Assembly: GCA_012656075.1 (NCBI GenBank)
Contig: JAAKBF010000194.1
Location: forward strand, 310,001-374,000
Direction: 5' to 3'
Length of the DNA: 64,000 nucleotides
From: Phytophthora hibernalis
Lineage: Eukaryota > Oomycota > Peronosporomycetes > Peronosporales > Peronosporaceae
Translations under genes and position numbers: made by a program
Notes under the pieces: model-generated
Told to the model about the DNA's origin: nothing
Databases searched by the model: none
The model's input: only the letters and a program-made list of their open reading frames with translations
Shown: in pieces, positions 1-11,466 of the stretch
How the letters are laid out: every line of letters begins with the position of its first letter
Numbering within the stretch: the stretch's first letter is position 1

Positions 1-3000
1 TTTTCTGGGCTTCGCAGCTTTCATGGAAGTTGTACTTCAGCTACAAATTTGAGATTTCCCCGCTTGTGGTGCCTAGCTACTTGCTGTACGCTGATCATGT
101 GGAGAATCATGTGAGCATCATTACGACGGTGTTTCTCATCTGCCTGAACTGGGTGCCGTTCTTCTTAGTCTACTGCGTGGATATCACGATTTGGAACTCG
201 ATCTGGATGGCTTTCACGGGTACCTTTGTGGGCTTTTCAGCGCACATTGGCGAAATTCGCAACTTTAGTCGTGTGCGCTCTGCGTTTAGCCGGGCTGTGG
301 ATTCGTTCAATGCAAAGGTGATCGCCCGAAACTCGAAGACTGGGCTTCAGATTACTGAGAGCACGGGGATGTACGGATCTACCTCTGTTGGGCACGAGGT
401 CCTAGATCGCGTTGCAGGTGGCGCTGACCCGACGTCTCGGATCTTGTCCCAGCGACGTACTTCGGTGCATGATGATGAGACCCCTCTGCTGTCTTTCTCG
501 CGTCGCAAACAGACGCCGATGGAGCGCCAAGCTGCTCGTAGGCGCAAGTGGTTCTCGTTCTCTGTCGCGTGGGACACGATTATCGACAGCATGCGCGCGG
601 ATGATCTGATCTCAAACAGGGAGAAGGCTCTGCTTCATTTCCACCGCCTCGATGGTTACCAGCGTGAGATTTATCTGCCACAGTTCCAGCTGGCTGGTTG
701 TTTCGAAAACTTCACTTCCAGTATCCTTGATATTTACGCGTCTAATGACGGGAAGGTGTCGGAACGTGTGCTGCAAGACAAGCTTCTGGAAATTCTCAGT
801 GAAAGTCCGATGGTCGAGGAATCCGTCGAAGAGATTTGGGAGCTTGCGAACTGGACACTTGTCAACGTGCTTGGCCCATGCCACAGCAACGATGTGAAGT
901 ATATCACAAGTGTTCTCAGCTCGTGGGCAGCACGTGGTGTATTCCGCGCGCTGAACCTTCAGAAGGTGGCTCCTTGCGGTCGTGCTTTGGCTAGCTTGGT
1001 GTCGCTATTGAAGTCCAACGTTCGTGCCTGGAAGAACGGCGCCAAGGTTATCCCTGTGCGCAAGGATCCCTCTGATTATGCTTCGTACGAATTTCCGCAA
1101 CAGTCGAGCTCGTACCGTCCTGCTCCGTCCGGTCTTACAAAGTCTGCAAGTACGACAGGTTTGTCGTCCCTAGGACTTGAGCCTCCTCGTCGTAGCCGTG
1201 GTTCTGGTGTTGCTCGTATTGCGCGTATGCAGCAACAGACGCACAAGCCCGCGGTTAACAACGGCAAGGCCACCCACTCGATACCAAGCGCTCACATCAT
1301 GCAGATCCGCGAGCGAGTGCGTACGTTCCTGAACCTGGCGAAGGAAATTCTGGCTCATGTTCACGAACAAGACCCGGTGTACGCGGAGAGCAAGGGTATT
1401 TCGGACCGACTAACATGGATTCTGACGCAAGAGCGCGGCTTCATGTGGGACGATAACTACATGGGCGAGCAGATCACGCTTACGTCGTTTGAAAGTCACA
1501 CGGACGTGGTGCTGTCACACCTGCACGGACTTCTGACCTTGCAGAAAATCGATGCGGAGCCACAGTCTTACGATGCGCGCCGCCGTCTGCTGTTCTTCGT
1601 GAACTCGATGTTTATGGATATGCCGTTGGCGCCGTTGCTCGAAGAGATGAAGTCGTGGAGCGTCATGACCCCGTTCTACGCCGAGGACGTGCTGTACTCG
1701 AGGAAGGATCTTGAAAGCAAACAGGATGGTCTGGATGTACACACTTTGCTGTTCTTGCAAACGCTGTACAAGCGAGACTGGGAGAACTTCCTGGAACGAG
1801 TAAAGCCGAAGAAGAACATCTGGAAGGACCCAGATACCGCTATTGAGCTGCGAATGTGGGCTTCCTTGCGTGGTCAGACACTGTCGCGTACGGTCCAGGG
1901 TATGATGTACGGTGAAGCAGCCATTCGTCTGCTTGCGGAAATTGAGCAGGTGCCGCAGCAATCGTTGGAAGAACTGATCAACACGAAGTTCACGTACGTC
2001 GTGGCTTGTCAGATTTATGGGCGCCAGAAGAAGAACAATGACCCGAAGGCGAGTGACATTGAGTTTTTGCTGCACCGCTTCCCGAACCTCCGTGTGGCTT
2101 ACATCGATGAGGTACGAGTGAACTACCAGAAGGAACAATCTTACTTCTCGGTGCTCATCAAGGGCGGCGAGGAGGTTGGCTCGGTGCATGAGATCTACCG
2201 TGTGCGGCTGCCAGGCAACCCCATCTTGGGTGAAGGAAAACCTGAGAATCAGAACTCGGCCATTGTGTTTACTCGCGGCGAAAACTTGCAGACAATCGAT
2301 ATGAACCAGGACGGATACCTCGAGGAAGGGCTCAAGATGCGAAACCTCCTCGAAGAGTTTGACAAGGGCACAGCCGACCGGCCGTACACGATCGTGGGTA
2401 TCCCAGAACACATTTTCACGGGTAGCGTGAGTTCGCTGGCCAACTATATGGCACTGCAGGAGACGTCGTTCGTGACACTGAGTCAGCGTACGCTGGCGCG
2501 GCCACTGCGCATGCGTCTGCACTACGGCCACCCCGATGTCTTTAATAAGCTTTTCTTCATCACGCGCGGCGGCATCAGCAAGGCCAGCAAGGGCATCAAC
2601 CTCAGTGAAGATATCTTTGCGGGCTACAACAACTGTATGCGAGGCGGTTCAGTGACCTTCCCGGAGTACACGAAGTGCGGTAAGGGACGTGATGTCGGTA
2701 TGCAGCAGATCTACAAGTTTGAGGCTAAGCTGGCGCAGGGTGCAGCGGAGCAGTCGCTTTCGCGCGATGTGTATCGCATTAGTCAGCGGCTGGACTTCTT
2801 CAAGCTGCTGTCTTTCTACTACAACCACGTGGGCTTCTACCTGTCGACATCTGTCATCATCTGGACTGTTTACATCCTGTTGTATTGCAACCTACTACGC
2901 GCCTTGCTTTCACTCGAGGGTGTTGGCGGTCGTGAGCCTGTGCTGCTGAGCAATTTGCAGCTGATGCTTGGCTCTGTGGCCTTTTTCACGACTGCACCGC

Positions 3001-4497
3001 TACTGGCGACGATTTCTGTTGAACGCGGCTTTAAGGCTGCGCTGAATGAGATCATGGTCCTCTTCGTCACGGGTGGCCCACTGTATTTCCTGTTTCACAT
3101 CGGCACGAAGTGGTTCTACTTCGGACAGACCATTCTTGCCGGTGGTGCTAAGTACCGTGCGACGGGTCGTGGTTTTGTGACGAAGCACTCGTCTTTCGAC
3201 GAGCTTTACCGCTTCTACGCTAGCAGCCACTTGTATGCTGCAGTGGAGATTGCTTTGGGACTCACCCTTTACTACAAGTTCACGGTTGGTTTCAGTACTT
3301 ATCGACGACGTGGTCGTTGTGGCTCGTGTTTGTATCTTGGTACTGGTCTCCGTTCTGGTTCAACCCGTTGGCATTCGAGTGGTCCGACGTGATGGAAGAC
3401 TTCCGTTTGTGGTTTAAGTGGATGCGCGGTGACGGTGGCAATCCGGACCAATCATGGGAGGCGTGGTTCAAAGAGGAGAATGCGTACTTCTCGACGCTCC
3501 GTCCGTGGTCCAAGGCGTGCATTACGGCCAAGGGTGGATTGTTCGCGTTAATCGCGCTCTCGATTTCTTCGACGAGTGATGAATATCACTCGATCCTGAC
3601 TGAGTCGACGTGGCTTCCGTTGACCATCTGCTGCTCCATGGCTGCAGTGTACCTCAGTGCCGAGGCGGTCTTCTTCACCTCATCGCGGTCCAACGGCGAA
3701 AATGGACTTGTTCGATTCCTGAAGCTCATCCTGGTGCTTGTGTTGGGCGCTGGCCTCATCCTTGCCTTCATTTATGTGGATGGTATGTGGCAGTGCCTGC
3801 TGAGCATGGGATACCTCGCTGCGGCTGTAGGTTGCTGGGCGCTTGTGCTCCTCGGTAGCAACTCGCGCTTGGTGGGCACACTTTACTTTGTGCACGATGC
3901 TGTGCTGGGTTTGGTGTCGTTGAGTCTCATCCTGCTGCTCGCGGCATTCTACGTGCCCGGAAAAATTCAAACATGGCTGTTGTACAACAACGCGCTGAGC
4001 CGCGGTGTGGTCATCGAGGACATCCTCCGAGCCAACTCGAGCAACGACGACCGCGATGACGACCTGTCGGTGCAACAGATGCGCTCGATTATCATGGAAC
4101 AGCAGCGGTTCATCAACGTTCTGACTGCCAGCGGTAGTGAGGCCGACATGCGTGCTGCTGGCCCTGGCAAAAGAAGGAAGACCTCATGCACGCTATGAGC
4201 GATAACACGCTTAACGCGGTGCTGCGGAACATGTCGGAGTCGGAGCTGAGCGCCCTGCAAGACTCTTCTAGCCGCCTCCAGGCCATCATGTCCGAGGAAG
4301 AACGCAAGGTGGCGCAGCGCAAGCAGCAGCAGGATGAGCAGAGACTCGTTGAGGCGGGCATGAACCCATCGCTGTCGCGCACACGCCGAGCCTTCTCCAC
4401 AAGCGATTTCTCGGCCATTCAGCCGAATGCGAACCCATTCAACCAAAACGGCCCCAACAATGGCGCTGCCACTAACAACGGTCATAGTGCCATGTAG
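1..4497 (+). CDS. 1,3-beta-glucan (callose) synthase, GT48, 5'-partial
   Basis: This is the catalytic and C-terminal part of a GT48 enzyme that polymerises UDP-glucose into cell-wall 1,3-beta-glucan at the plasma membrane. The frame is already open at base 3, so the 5' part lies outside the window. Family signatures appear in order: RVAYIDEV (near 2092), FTRGENLQTIDMNQDGYLEE (near 2268), VGIPEHIFTG (near 2394) and RPLRMRLHYGHPDVFNK (near 2499). Several hydrophobic spans follow from about 2800. Two frame breaks occur: near 3298-3301 the reading passes from VGFST to LSTTWSLWLVF in the next frame, and at the A-run 4167-4170 it passes from AAGPGK to KEDLMHAMSDN. Both are repaired by one extra base, and coding quality is high on both sides, so I read them as one-base deletions, not introns. 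The tail after 4200 is hydrophilic and Q/N-rich. Confidence 0.95.
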
Positions 4498-4816
4498 ATA
4501 CATGTAGTTAGACGAACAAGCCATGAATGATGACCTGCTTTGCATTTTGAATGAGAGCTATCTGTTGTTGTTCATACCAACTGGTACCAAGTGCAGCATT
4601 GCTGGATGTCTACATGTAGTTACAGTGCACAAATGTTTGATTGATATCACCTGCGTTGGTGGATACGCTACGGACACATACATGTACGTCGTACTTCGCT
4701 GAAGTAAATACACAGAGCCCTGACGCTGCTGATGGAATCTATTGGCAGTCGGCAGCAACAGTTTGCTGTTGCTGTTGTTTAGCGGGGACAGCGCAGCGAA
4801 TGCTTGTCTTGGCTGA
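4498..4816. other. Convergent intergenic spacer with three TACATGTA palindromes
   Basis: This spacer separates the 3' ends of the callose synthase and the PH-RasGAP gene. I see no coding pattern in it. It carries the palindrome TACATGTA at 4499, 4611 and 4679, the densest cluster of that octamer in the window. Confidence 0.6.
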
Positions 4817-7800
4817 TCACTGGTCGGACTGTTTCCTGGGCTTTTTGCCGAAGCCCAGGAACTTCATGTTGGCGCTCAGCTTTTTCGACAACGAGTTTTT
4901 CTGCAGCGGGTCAGCGCCTGTTAGCACAACCGCCTTGAAGTTTTCGGTCACCTCGGGCACGCAGTCGCAAGCCTCTAGCTTCTTTTCGATCTCAGCTAGA
5001 TTCTTCTCCGAGACTGAGCGGATCACTGCCAAATCATCTACAAGCTGCGATGAAGACACGTGTGAGTAGATCTTGCGGCTGTCCGACGCGAAACACTCGT
5101 CAATATCTTGGCTTGGCGACATGGCCAAGTTGGCGAAGAGCTGCTGAATTGCTGGCGAATTCTTCTCAATAAATGGATTGAGCACCCTACACAGAAGTTC
5201 AATACAACACACATGCTTAGAATGCAGTACCAGAAGGAACATTCATCAAGTGAAACGGGACGTACTTGAATTGGGGCTCCCGGTCTCCAAACTTTACACC
5301 TGTAGCTGTCTTGAACAACAGCTTCGTAACCAGCACGAGCACACGGCGAGTTTCGGGTGGAGGAAGCTGCTTTGTAAGCCCGTACAAATGCGGGGTGGTA
5401 ATGGCTGGGCACACAAAACGAAGGAACAGGAACCCTCCGATCACTGACCGAGTCAGTGTAGATGCGTCCTCAGCCTCAACGCCCTCCTCTGAACCGTCAA
5501 AGCGACTGATGACCTTCGAGTTCAGGTCCGAGCAAATGTGGAAATATGACGACGGAATCTGCAAACAGCGAGTACAAACAATCAGTTTAGAAACGTCATA
5601 CATGGCATTCGTACCACCGTCGAAATAAGGTCTTACGCAATGAGTATTCTTCATGATCGAGTCGATAATGTTCTGGCACGTCTTCATCAGATTAGCAGCG
5701 TTGGAATCGGCCTGAGCTTCGTCCTGGAGTGACTCTTCCTTATGTGGATTCAGCTCCATCTCGGCAATCTTCAGCTTAAATATCTGGCGAATGGGATCTG
5801 AGAGTGCCACACGGATGAATTTCGAGCCGATCGCTTTGCTGTACGTGGAAACAAGTCTGCTCGCATAATCGTCTGAGCGGAAAAGTGTAGCCACGTTGAT
5901 GACTGAAGCCACCTCGATCTCAATTGCCCAACGAATAAGGTGGCTAAGGCGGTTGCGACTGCCAAATACGCGGAGGAACGGAGCTAGTAGCAGCACCTTG
6001 TCTTCTCGCCCCGCGCTCTGGAGAATAGATGCCACCACAGACATTGTGTCTTCAATTACCAGTGAGGGAAGATCCTTCGGGGTCTGTGGCATAGGAGCCC
6101 GTACTGACACGTCAAATTCTCCGTTCAAGAAATCGCGGGCAGATCTCGCATGTGAAAAAAAATTGCGTATCCTAGGGCTCGCACCAGTAGTTGAACCTGT
6201 TGCGGGTGAGCCCGTTCGTAAAGCACGTTGATGATGAGCCTCCTCCAGATCGTCCGTTTCCTTTGATGGATCGGTATCAATTCCATGTCGAATCTCGGCA
6301 ATAATCTCATCGCTGATCACCAGCTGGTCAGGCTGACGTGACTTCTCAGGCTGTGAGGTCACGATGAAGTCTTTCATGACCTGATGAATTGAGTCGAGGA
6401 AGCCGCTCGCCTCCAAAAACTGACTGTCAGACTGCAGATTAAAAAAAATACATAGTTAATGAAATCATGCAGCATGGACAGACTCCCGAGAGACATACCG
6501 CATCGAACTCTGACAGGCGCTCAATTTCGCCTTCCTCGTCGTCATCATAGAAAAGATCGTCTTCTGTAATGGAGAAGATGCTGTCATTACTGTCGTTCGA
6601 GTTGATTTGGTTCAGACCAAAATCGGTAACATCTGCAAATGTAATAACGGAGTCAGAAATCCACTGAAAATATGTACAAGCTTATTGACATACCTGAAAA
6701 AGAAGAGTGGGAACCGAGGAGCGATGGGGAGCTTGATGTGCTTGTCAAAGGAGCCTGAAAATATAATAACACGCGTCAGTTCGGTGCGGATGAACTGTAC
6801 AACGATAAGACCACGTTACCTTCACTGGCTTAGGGTCTACCCGGAAGGAAGACTGCAGATTGCGCGCAATCTCGGCGAGCTCCATTGCCTGTTGCTGCAA
6901 AAAGTCAGCGCCGCCACTCGAGTCGAAGATGCCTGTGCCACTGTGTGAACCCTTGAAACTGGAGGTGAGAGAGCCATCTTCACTACTTTCACGTGTCGAT
7001 GACGAGTCTGTGAGCTCGTCTTTATTCAGGTTGCGCGCCATTTCTACCAATTCAGCTGCTTGCTGCTGGATGGATTCGTTCTCACCAGCGTCATAGCAGT
7101 TTGCCGAAGTCTCACTCAACGGAGATGTTGGCGAGTCTGTAGAAACAGGGTTCGTCTTGAGAGCCGCGGGCGTCGCCATAATCTCTTCGGTACGGAATAC
7201 TGACACTGGCATAGATTCCTGCTCAGGAGATGCTGGCTGCTCAAGCTCTGCTTCACTTTGATCCATTCCATCATCCTGTTCGTCTTCATAAGGCGAAGAC
7301 ACGCCCGCGGACTTAACCACCAGGCTCACATGTTCGATATCTTTCTTCTCTCCTTCTCGGCTCATAGCACCCTGTCCAGCATCGACACCTTGTGCCCCTT
7401 CCTGGTCTTCATTTCCAGGAATATCGTCATCTTCCGAAAGCACATCAGAAATGGCCGAGTCGCGAGACAGCTTGCATATTTCGATGGCAGCGTCGTCCAG
7501 CATGGCATCCAAATCCAGCCCTTCTCCGTCAACGTCGTTTTCCTTTCCATGACCCTCCTCGTCCCCGTCACTGTCTGCCCGTTCTTCCAAACCGTGTCCA
7601 TTCTGTCCTCGACTTTCCCCTTCCTTCTCTGTAGTTTCAACCATCTCAAGACGTTTCTGCAGTTCCTCAATCTCATGCCGCTGCTTCTCGACCACCCGCA
7701 GTGCATCGCGCAGCATGTCCGCCATCTCCAAGTCGTCTTCATAGGTTCGTTTCCGCCGTCGCGAGAGATGATGTCTCGGCGACTGCAAGATCACGATCGA

Positions 7801-8376
7801 TGAGGCAGACGTAGATGACGCCGAGCTGGAGGATCTCGACAGTCGTCTGGCCAACGCAAGTGCCGCCTTGCCGTCCATACTGTTCTTCCTGGGGACCTCC
7901 ACCTTGCCCGTAGCGTGACGCAATTGCTCGATCCACTCCATGCGCGACTCGTGAGACGGCGCTCGAAACAGCAGCACGCGGCCGCTGCAGGACGTGACTT
8001 TCCAGCACGGGCCGCAATCGTCCCCGCTGTTGGCCGCGTCTCCGTGGCGGAAGATGCGGTCCACGGCCTTGACGTCGGCGTCCACGAGCGGCACAACGGC
8101 GCGCGGCCAGTCGCCCAGGTGCGCGTAGTAGAAGAGCGCGTGCGCGTAAATGCCCACGAAGAAGGGCTCCCATGGGGACTCGAAGCGCCGGCCTTTCTTG
8201 TGCAGGATGCGCAGCGTCGTACGCTGCTCCAGTTCCAGCCCCGTGAGCAGCAGCTCCGGGCACTTGACGAGCTCCGGCGGGGCGCTGGGCGTCTGCTCCT
8301 CCTCGATGGGGATCTGTACCGTGAGGCGGGACACGCGGCTACCGCTCGGGTCGAACACCGACGAGCGCAGCGCCAT
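4817..8376 (-). CDS. PH domain Ras GTPase-activating protein
   Basis: Six exons join in phase: 8376-6820, 6754-6694, 6632-6499, 6431-5637, 5558-5266 and 5186-4817, giving 1,069 residues. The start sits in GCCATGG. Residues about 55-155 form a PH domain ending in the usual tryptophan helix (EWIEQLRHA). The middle is acidic and low-complexity, and contains two copies of a QQQAxELxExARNL motif (about 425-520). The RasGAP domain spans about 640-960: ATLFRSDDYASRL carries the arginine-finger position (near 5874), and FLFLRFVCPAI is the family signature (near 5420). It should accelerate GTP hydrolysis by a Ras-type GTPase, with the PH domain directing membrane binding. The intron at 5559-5636 is a multiple of three, so it could be retained without breaking the frame, but removing it fits the family better. 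Confidence 0.9.
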
Positions 8377-9843
8377 GGCAACACCGAGTTCTTAGTAGAC
8401 CGGAGAGGAATGGCAGAGTGACGAAGGCCAAAGCGGCACGAACCGGTGCGGAGCGCAGACGAGGCGAAGTCGCACTCACCCCCGCATTAGTGACGTGGGA
8501 TGGCCCGGCGTTGCGCTGGAGTCGTCGATCGTAGCAGACACAGCAGGGCAACATGGCGAAAGAGACGACGACGAGCTGCCTGCCCGCGGCATTTGCTTGT
8601 CTGGAAAGCGTCGGCAGCTCTGATGGAAATCGTCTGCAGAGCTGCTGCTGGCGTGGGATAGAATTACGCCGGTGGTTCGCTTGTCGGGTTTTTCACATGA
8701 GTAGATCACTACGGTGTTGAAATACTTCATGTAACATGTAACTGAGGGCTTGAGGTGTTCGCTGGCTTGTCCTCGCTGCGTCGGCGTTCCAATGCGGGCG
8801 GCCATAGAAACCCCGCCGTCCTCGCCGACGCTTACCAGTGCTTCGAAGCCCACAGCTCGATCGCGAGCCACAATCGAGAGCAGCGCCGTCGTCGCTGACT
8901 CTAAGGCTTTTTATTTGAGCTCGTTCAAGCCGATCTTTTCGGTCGAACGAACATGAACACGCGTGTCCTCGCTCCAGCCAGCACGACCTCGCGCCTCACT
9001 GCATTTCGTTGCATTTCAGCGACGTCCAGCACCCTGACACCGTTTCTCATCCCAAGCCTTTCGCGAGCCTTTCCAACGCGCGGCCTCGAAAAAACTTGGA
9101 CAAAAGCCAGCTCCCCAATGACTTGGACAGCGGAGCTCCTCGTTCCTCCTGTCAGGTGCAGTAGAGGAAGCGTTTCGATATTCGACCAGCAAGTCTCGGT
9201 GGAGTCCTCAACGATCTCGGGTGGGCGGTGATTACCAGCCTCCGAAGTCAAGCGCACTCGATCGAACGACTCGAGTCTACATGTAGAGCCATACGTACTG
9301 GGCCATCTCTACTGAGCTGCTCTCTTCTGCGTCCATCGAACGGCAGCAGAGAGTGTGGCGTCATTCCATCGAGCGCTACAGCCTCATGAGGAGCAGCTGT
9401 AGCCAGCAAACTGCAATGTATCAGTCCGAGGTGTCTGTCATCTATTCAACGAGCCCAATAACTCGTAACGTTAGCAAGAATAACGTTAGCAAGAATGCAC
9501 AGTACAGTACTGGTATCGTCTTGCTGCTCGTCCAGCACGACACTGCAAGTTGCAGTGTCGTTTCGATTCAGCCAATAAGGAGCGCGCATTCGAATATTGA
9601 CCAATCGCCGCGGATACGCAATCTTCTTCGCGCACTTTGTCCCGCAAAGCAAGCGCGGTTCGGTTCTCCAAGCGGTTCGATTCCGACGTGCATACAATCA
9701 ACAAGTTCTTGCGGGACCGGTCCCAAACCGCTCAAGATGAAGCGGAAATGCTGTGCGAGCTTTTTCTGTGGCCTCCAAGCGCTTAGCTCGCAGCTCCTCC
9801 ATTCGCCTTTGCCCAGCTCAGCAGCATCTTACTCCCGGCAGCC
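8377..9843. other. Long divergent intergenic region, no convincing gene
   Basis: This gap lies between the divergent RasGAP and RGG-protein genes. Short open frames exist on both strands, but none shows family motifs, sensible splice structure or conserved composition. It contains a tandem 15-base repeat (TAACGTTAGCAAGAA at 9466 and 9481), a perfect 12+1+12 palindrome at 9537-9561 and one TACATGTA at 9278. It probably holds 5' regulatory sequence for the RGG gene. Confidence 0.5.
9537..9561. repeat. Perfect 12-base inverted repeat with a one-base centre
   Basis: ACGACACTGCAA is followed by G and then its exact reverse complement TTGCAGTGTCGT. No coding frame explains it. It is about 280 bases upstream of the HABP4/Stm1-type start codon, so a dimeric regulator site or a cruciform-forming site is possible. 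The function is inferred only. Confidence 0.8.
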
Positions 9844-11026
9844 ATGGTACGTTCTCTCTCGAGCTCCTCCTCGAGCTGGCTGCAGCCTCGTGACGCGTAG
9901 TACAGCGCGGGAAGCGGGCGACTAAAAGGGGAAGACGACGGACCGTCCGTCCAGCTGCAGGTCCCTCAGATGGAAATCAGCGCGATCTTTGGCTCGAGTG
10001 GACGCTCGATTCCCCCTGGCTTCAATGAGCTGCTTCTAGTCGCCCTTCCTTCGTCCTGCGTGTGCTGTAGCTGCGTTTCCCTTGATACAGACAGACGATT
10101 GACTGGATGGTTGTGCACAGGCCAGCACCAAGTACCAGAACTTCTTCGCCGCCCTCGACTCGGATGACGAGGACACGCCTCGCGTGAACAAGAAGGCCAC
10201 GCCGCCCCCGTCGGCCCCCGTCGCGCTGAACAAGCCCGCCGCCGGCAACAAGAAGACCGCCAACGCCAAGAAGTCGGCCCCTGCTGGCGACAAGAAGGAG
10301 TCGCGTGGCCCCCGTGAGGGCGGCCGTGATGGCGGCCGTGCCCCGCGTGAGCGCGGTGAGCGTGGCGAGCGTGGTGGCCGTGGCGGCCGTGGCCCTCGTC
10401 GCGAGTTCGAGCGTCGCAGCGGCACTGGCCGTGGCAAGGAGACCAGCAAGCAGGGCGGCGGTGCCCGCAACTGGGGCAACAAGGCCGACCCGGAGGAGCA
10501 GCTGGCTGAGGCCGCTGCCCAGGACGGCGCCAAGCCCGCCTCGGACGAGGAGGCCACTGAGGAGGCCGCCGCCGTGGAGGAGGAAGAGGAGGAGGTGCAG
10601 CTCACCCTCGACGAGTACATCGCTAAGCAGAAGGAGTCGCGCTCGGGCGACCACTTCGCGGACGTGGAGGTGCGCCAGGTGGCCAACGAGTTCTCGAACT
10701 CCGTGCCGCTCTCCAAGGATGGCAAGACGCCGGACTTCATGGACTCGCAGTACGAGAAGGTCTACAGCAAGAAGACCTCGGGTCGCAAGAAACAGCTCAT
10801 CAGCGACGTGGGCTTCCGCATGGAGAAGCCGGAGCGCTTCACGCGCGACTTCGACTCGTCGCGTGGCGGACGCGGTGGCCGTGGTGGCCGTGGCGGGCGC
10901 GATGGTGGTGCTCGTGGCGGCCGTGATGGTGGTGCTCGTGGCAACGGCCGTACCGGTGGCCGTGGTGCCCGTGGCTCCAACGTCCCGAACGTGACGGACA
11001 TGAGCGCCTTCCCCAGCCTCGGCTAA
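9844..11026 (+). CDS. HABP4/SERBP1/Stm1-type RNA- and ribosome-binding RGG protein
   Basis: The coding region is split just after the initiator codon: ATG at 9844-9846, intron 9847-10120, then exon 10121-11026, giving 302 residues that begin MASTKYQNFFAALDSDDEDT. The family core RREFERRSGTGRGKETSKQG followed by NWG lies near residues 88-115. It is flanked by RGG-rich tracts (10305-10400 and 10855-10975) and an acidic segment, and the end is SNVPNVTDMSAFPSLG. Relatives bind mRNA and sit in the mRNA channel of translationally idle 80S ribosomes, so that is the expected cytoplasmic role. Placing the first exon in a bare ATG is supported by the good acceptor (TGCACAG) and by the acidic Stm1-like N-terminus it creates. 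The 274-base intron is long for this window. Confidence 0.9.
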
Positions 11027-11466
11027 GGGATCGTGTCGCGACCGACCGGAATCGCGCGCCCTTGAGCGCCAGCGACATGATGAGTGAGATCTTCCACAAG
11101 AGGGCTTCTCGAGGACTGGTTTGGCTATCTCTTTTTCTCCTTTTCCCCCGACGAAAGATCCCACCGGATAGGGCCTCTGCGCGGCTGGTGTCTGCCTGCC
11201 TGTGTGTTCCCTCCTGCAGGCAGCCAGCCGTCGTGCGGAAAGTTAGAGAAATTTTTGTTAGCGTGAACTCGGTCTTCTCCTTGGTATGTCTATTACTCAA
11301 TGTAGCAGGCTGGGCTTTATGCGAACGAAAATACCGTTTTATCATTTGAGTTCCTCCGTTTGGTTGATGTTGCTGCGTATCTTCGCGAACATCATTATCT
11401 GCAGGGCGTCACAATACGTTACTACAGGCTGATTGACCTCCAGCAATACGACACCATGTCTTGACG
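11027..11466. other. Convergent intergenic region
   Basis: This 440-base stretch lies between the 3' ends of the RGG-protein gene and the MORN gene. It should hold both 3' untranslated regions. I see no gene, repeat or recognisable site in it. Confidence 0.6.

Noticed and set aside
1515..2531. Long minus-strand open frame opposite the callose synthase
   Set aside because: It lies wholly antisense to a strongly conserved catalytic region and its product has no motif; codon bias of the plus-strand gene keeps it open.
3278..3300. Intron to explain the first callose synthase frame change
   Set aside because: The only GT...AG of suitable phase would be 11 bases long, far below any credible intron.
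3317..4497. Callose synthase as a pseudogene or as separate genes
   Set aside because: Coding conservation continues across both breaks, and each is repaired by a single base, matching the error pattern in many other genes here.
9650..9700. tRNA gene suggested by GGTTCGATTCC
   Set aside because: A B-box-like match exists, but no A box, acceptor stem or anticodon arm can be folded around it.
8476..9925. Small genes in the 8.4-9.9 kb gap
   Set aside because: Several frames of 60-190 codons exist on both strands, but none has family motifs, introns of local type, or consistent composition.
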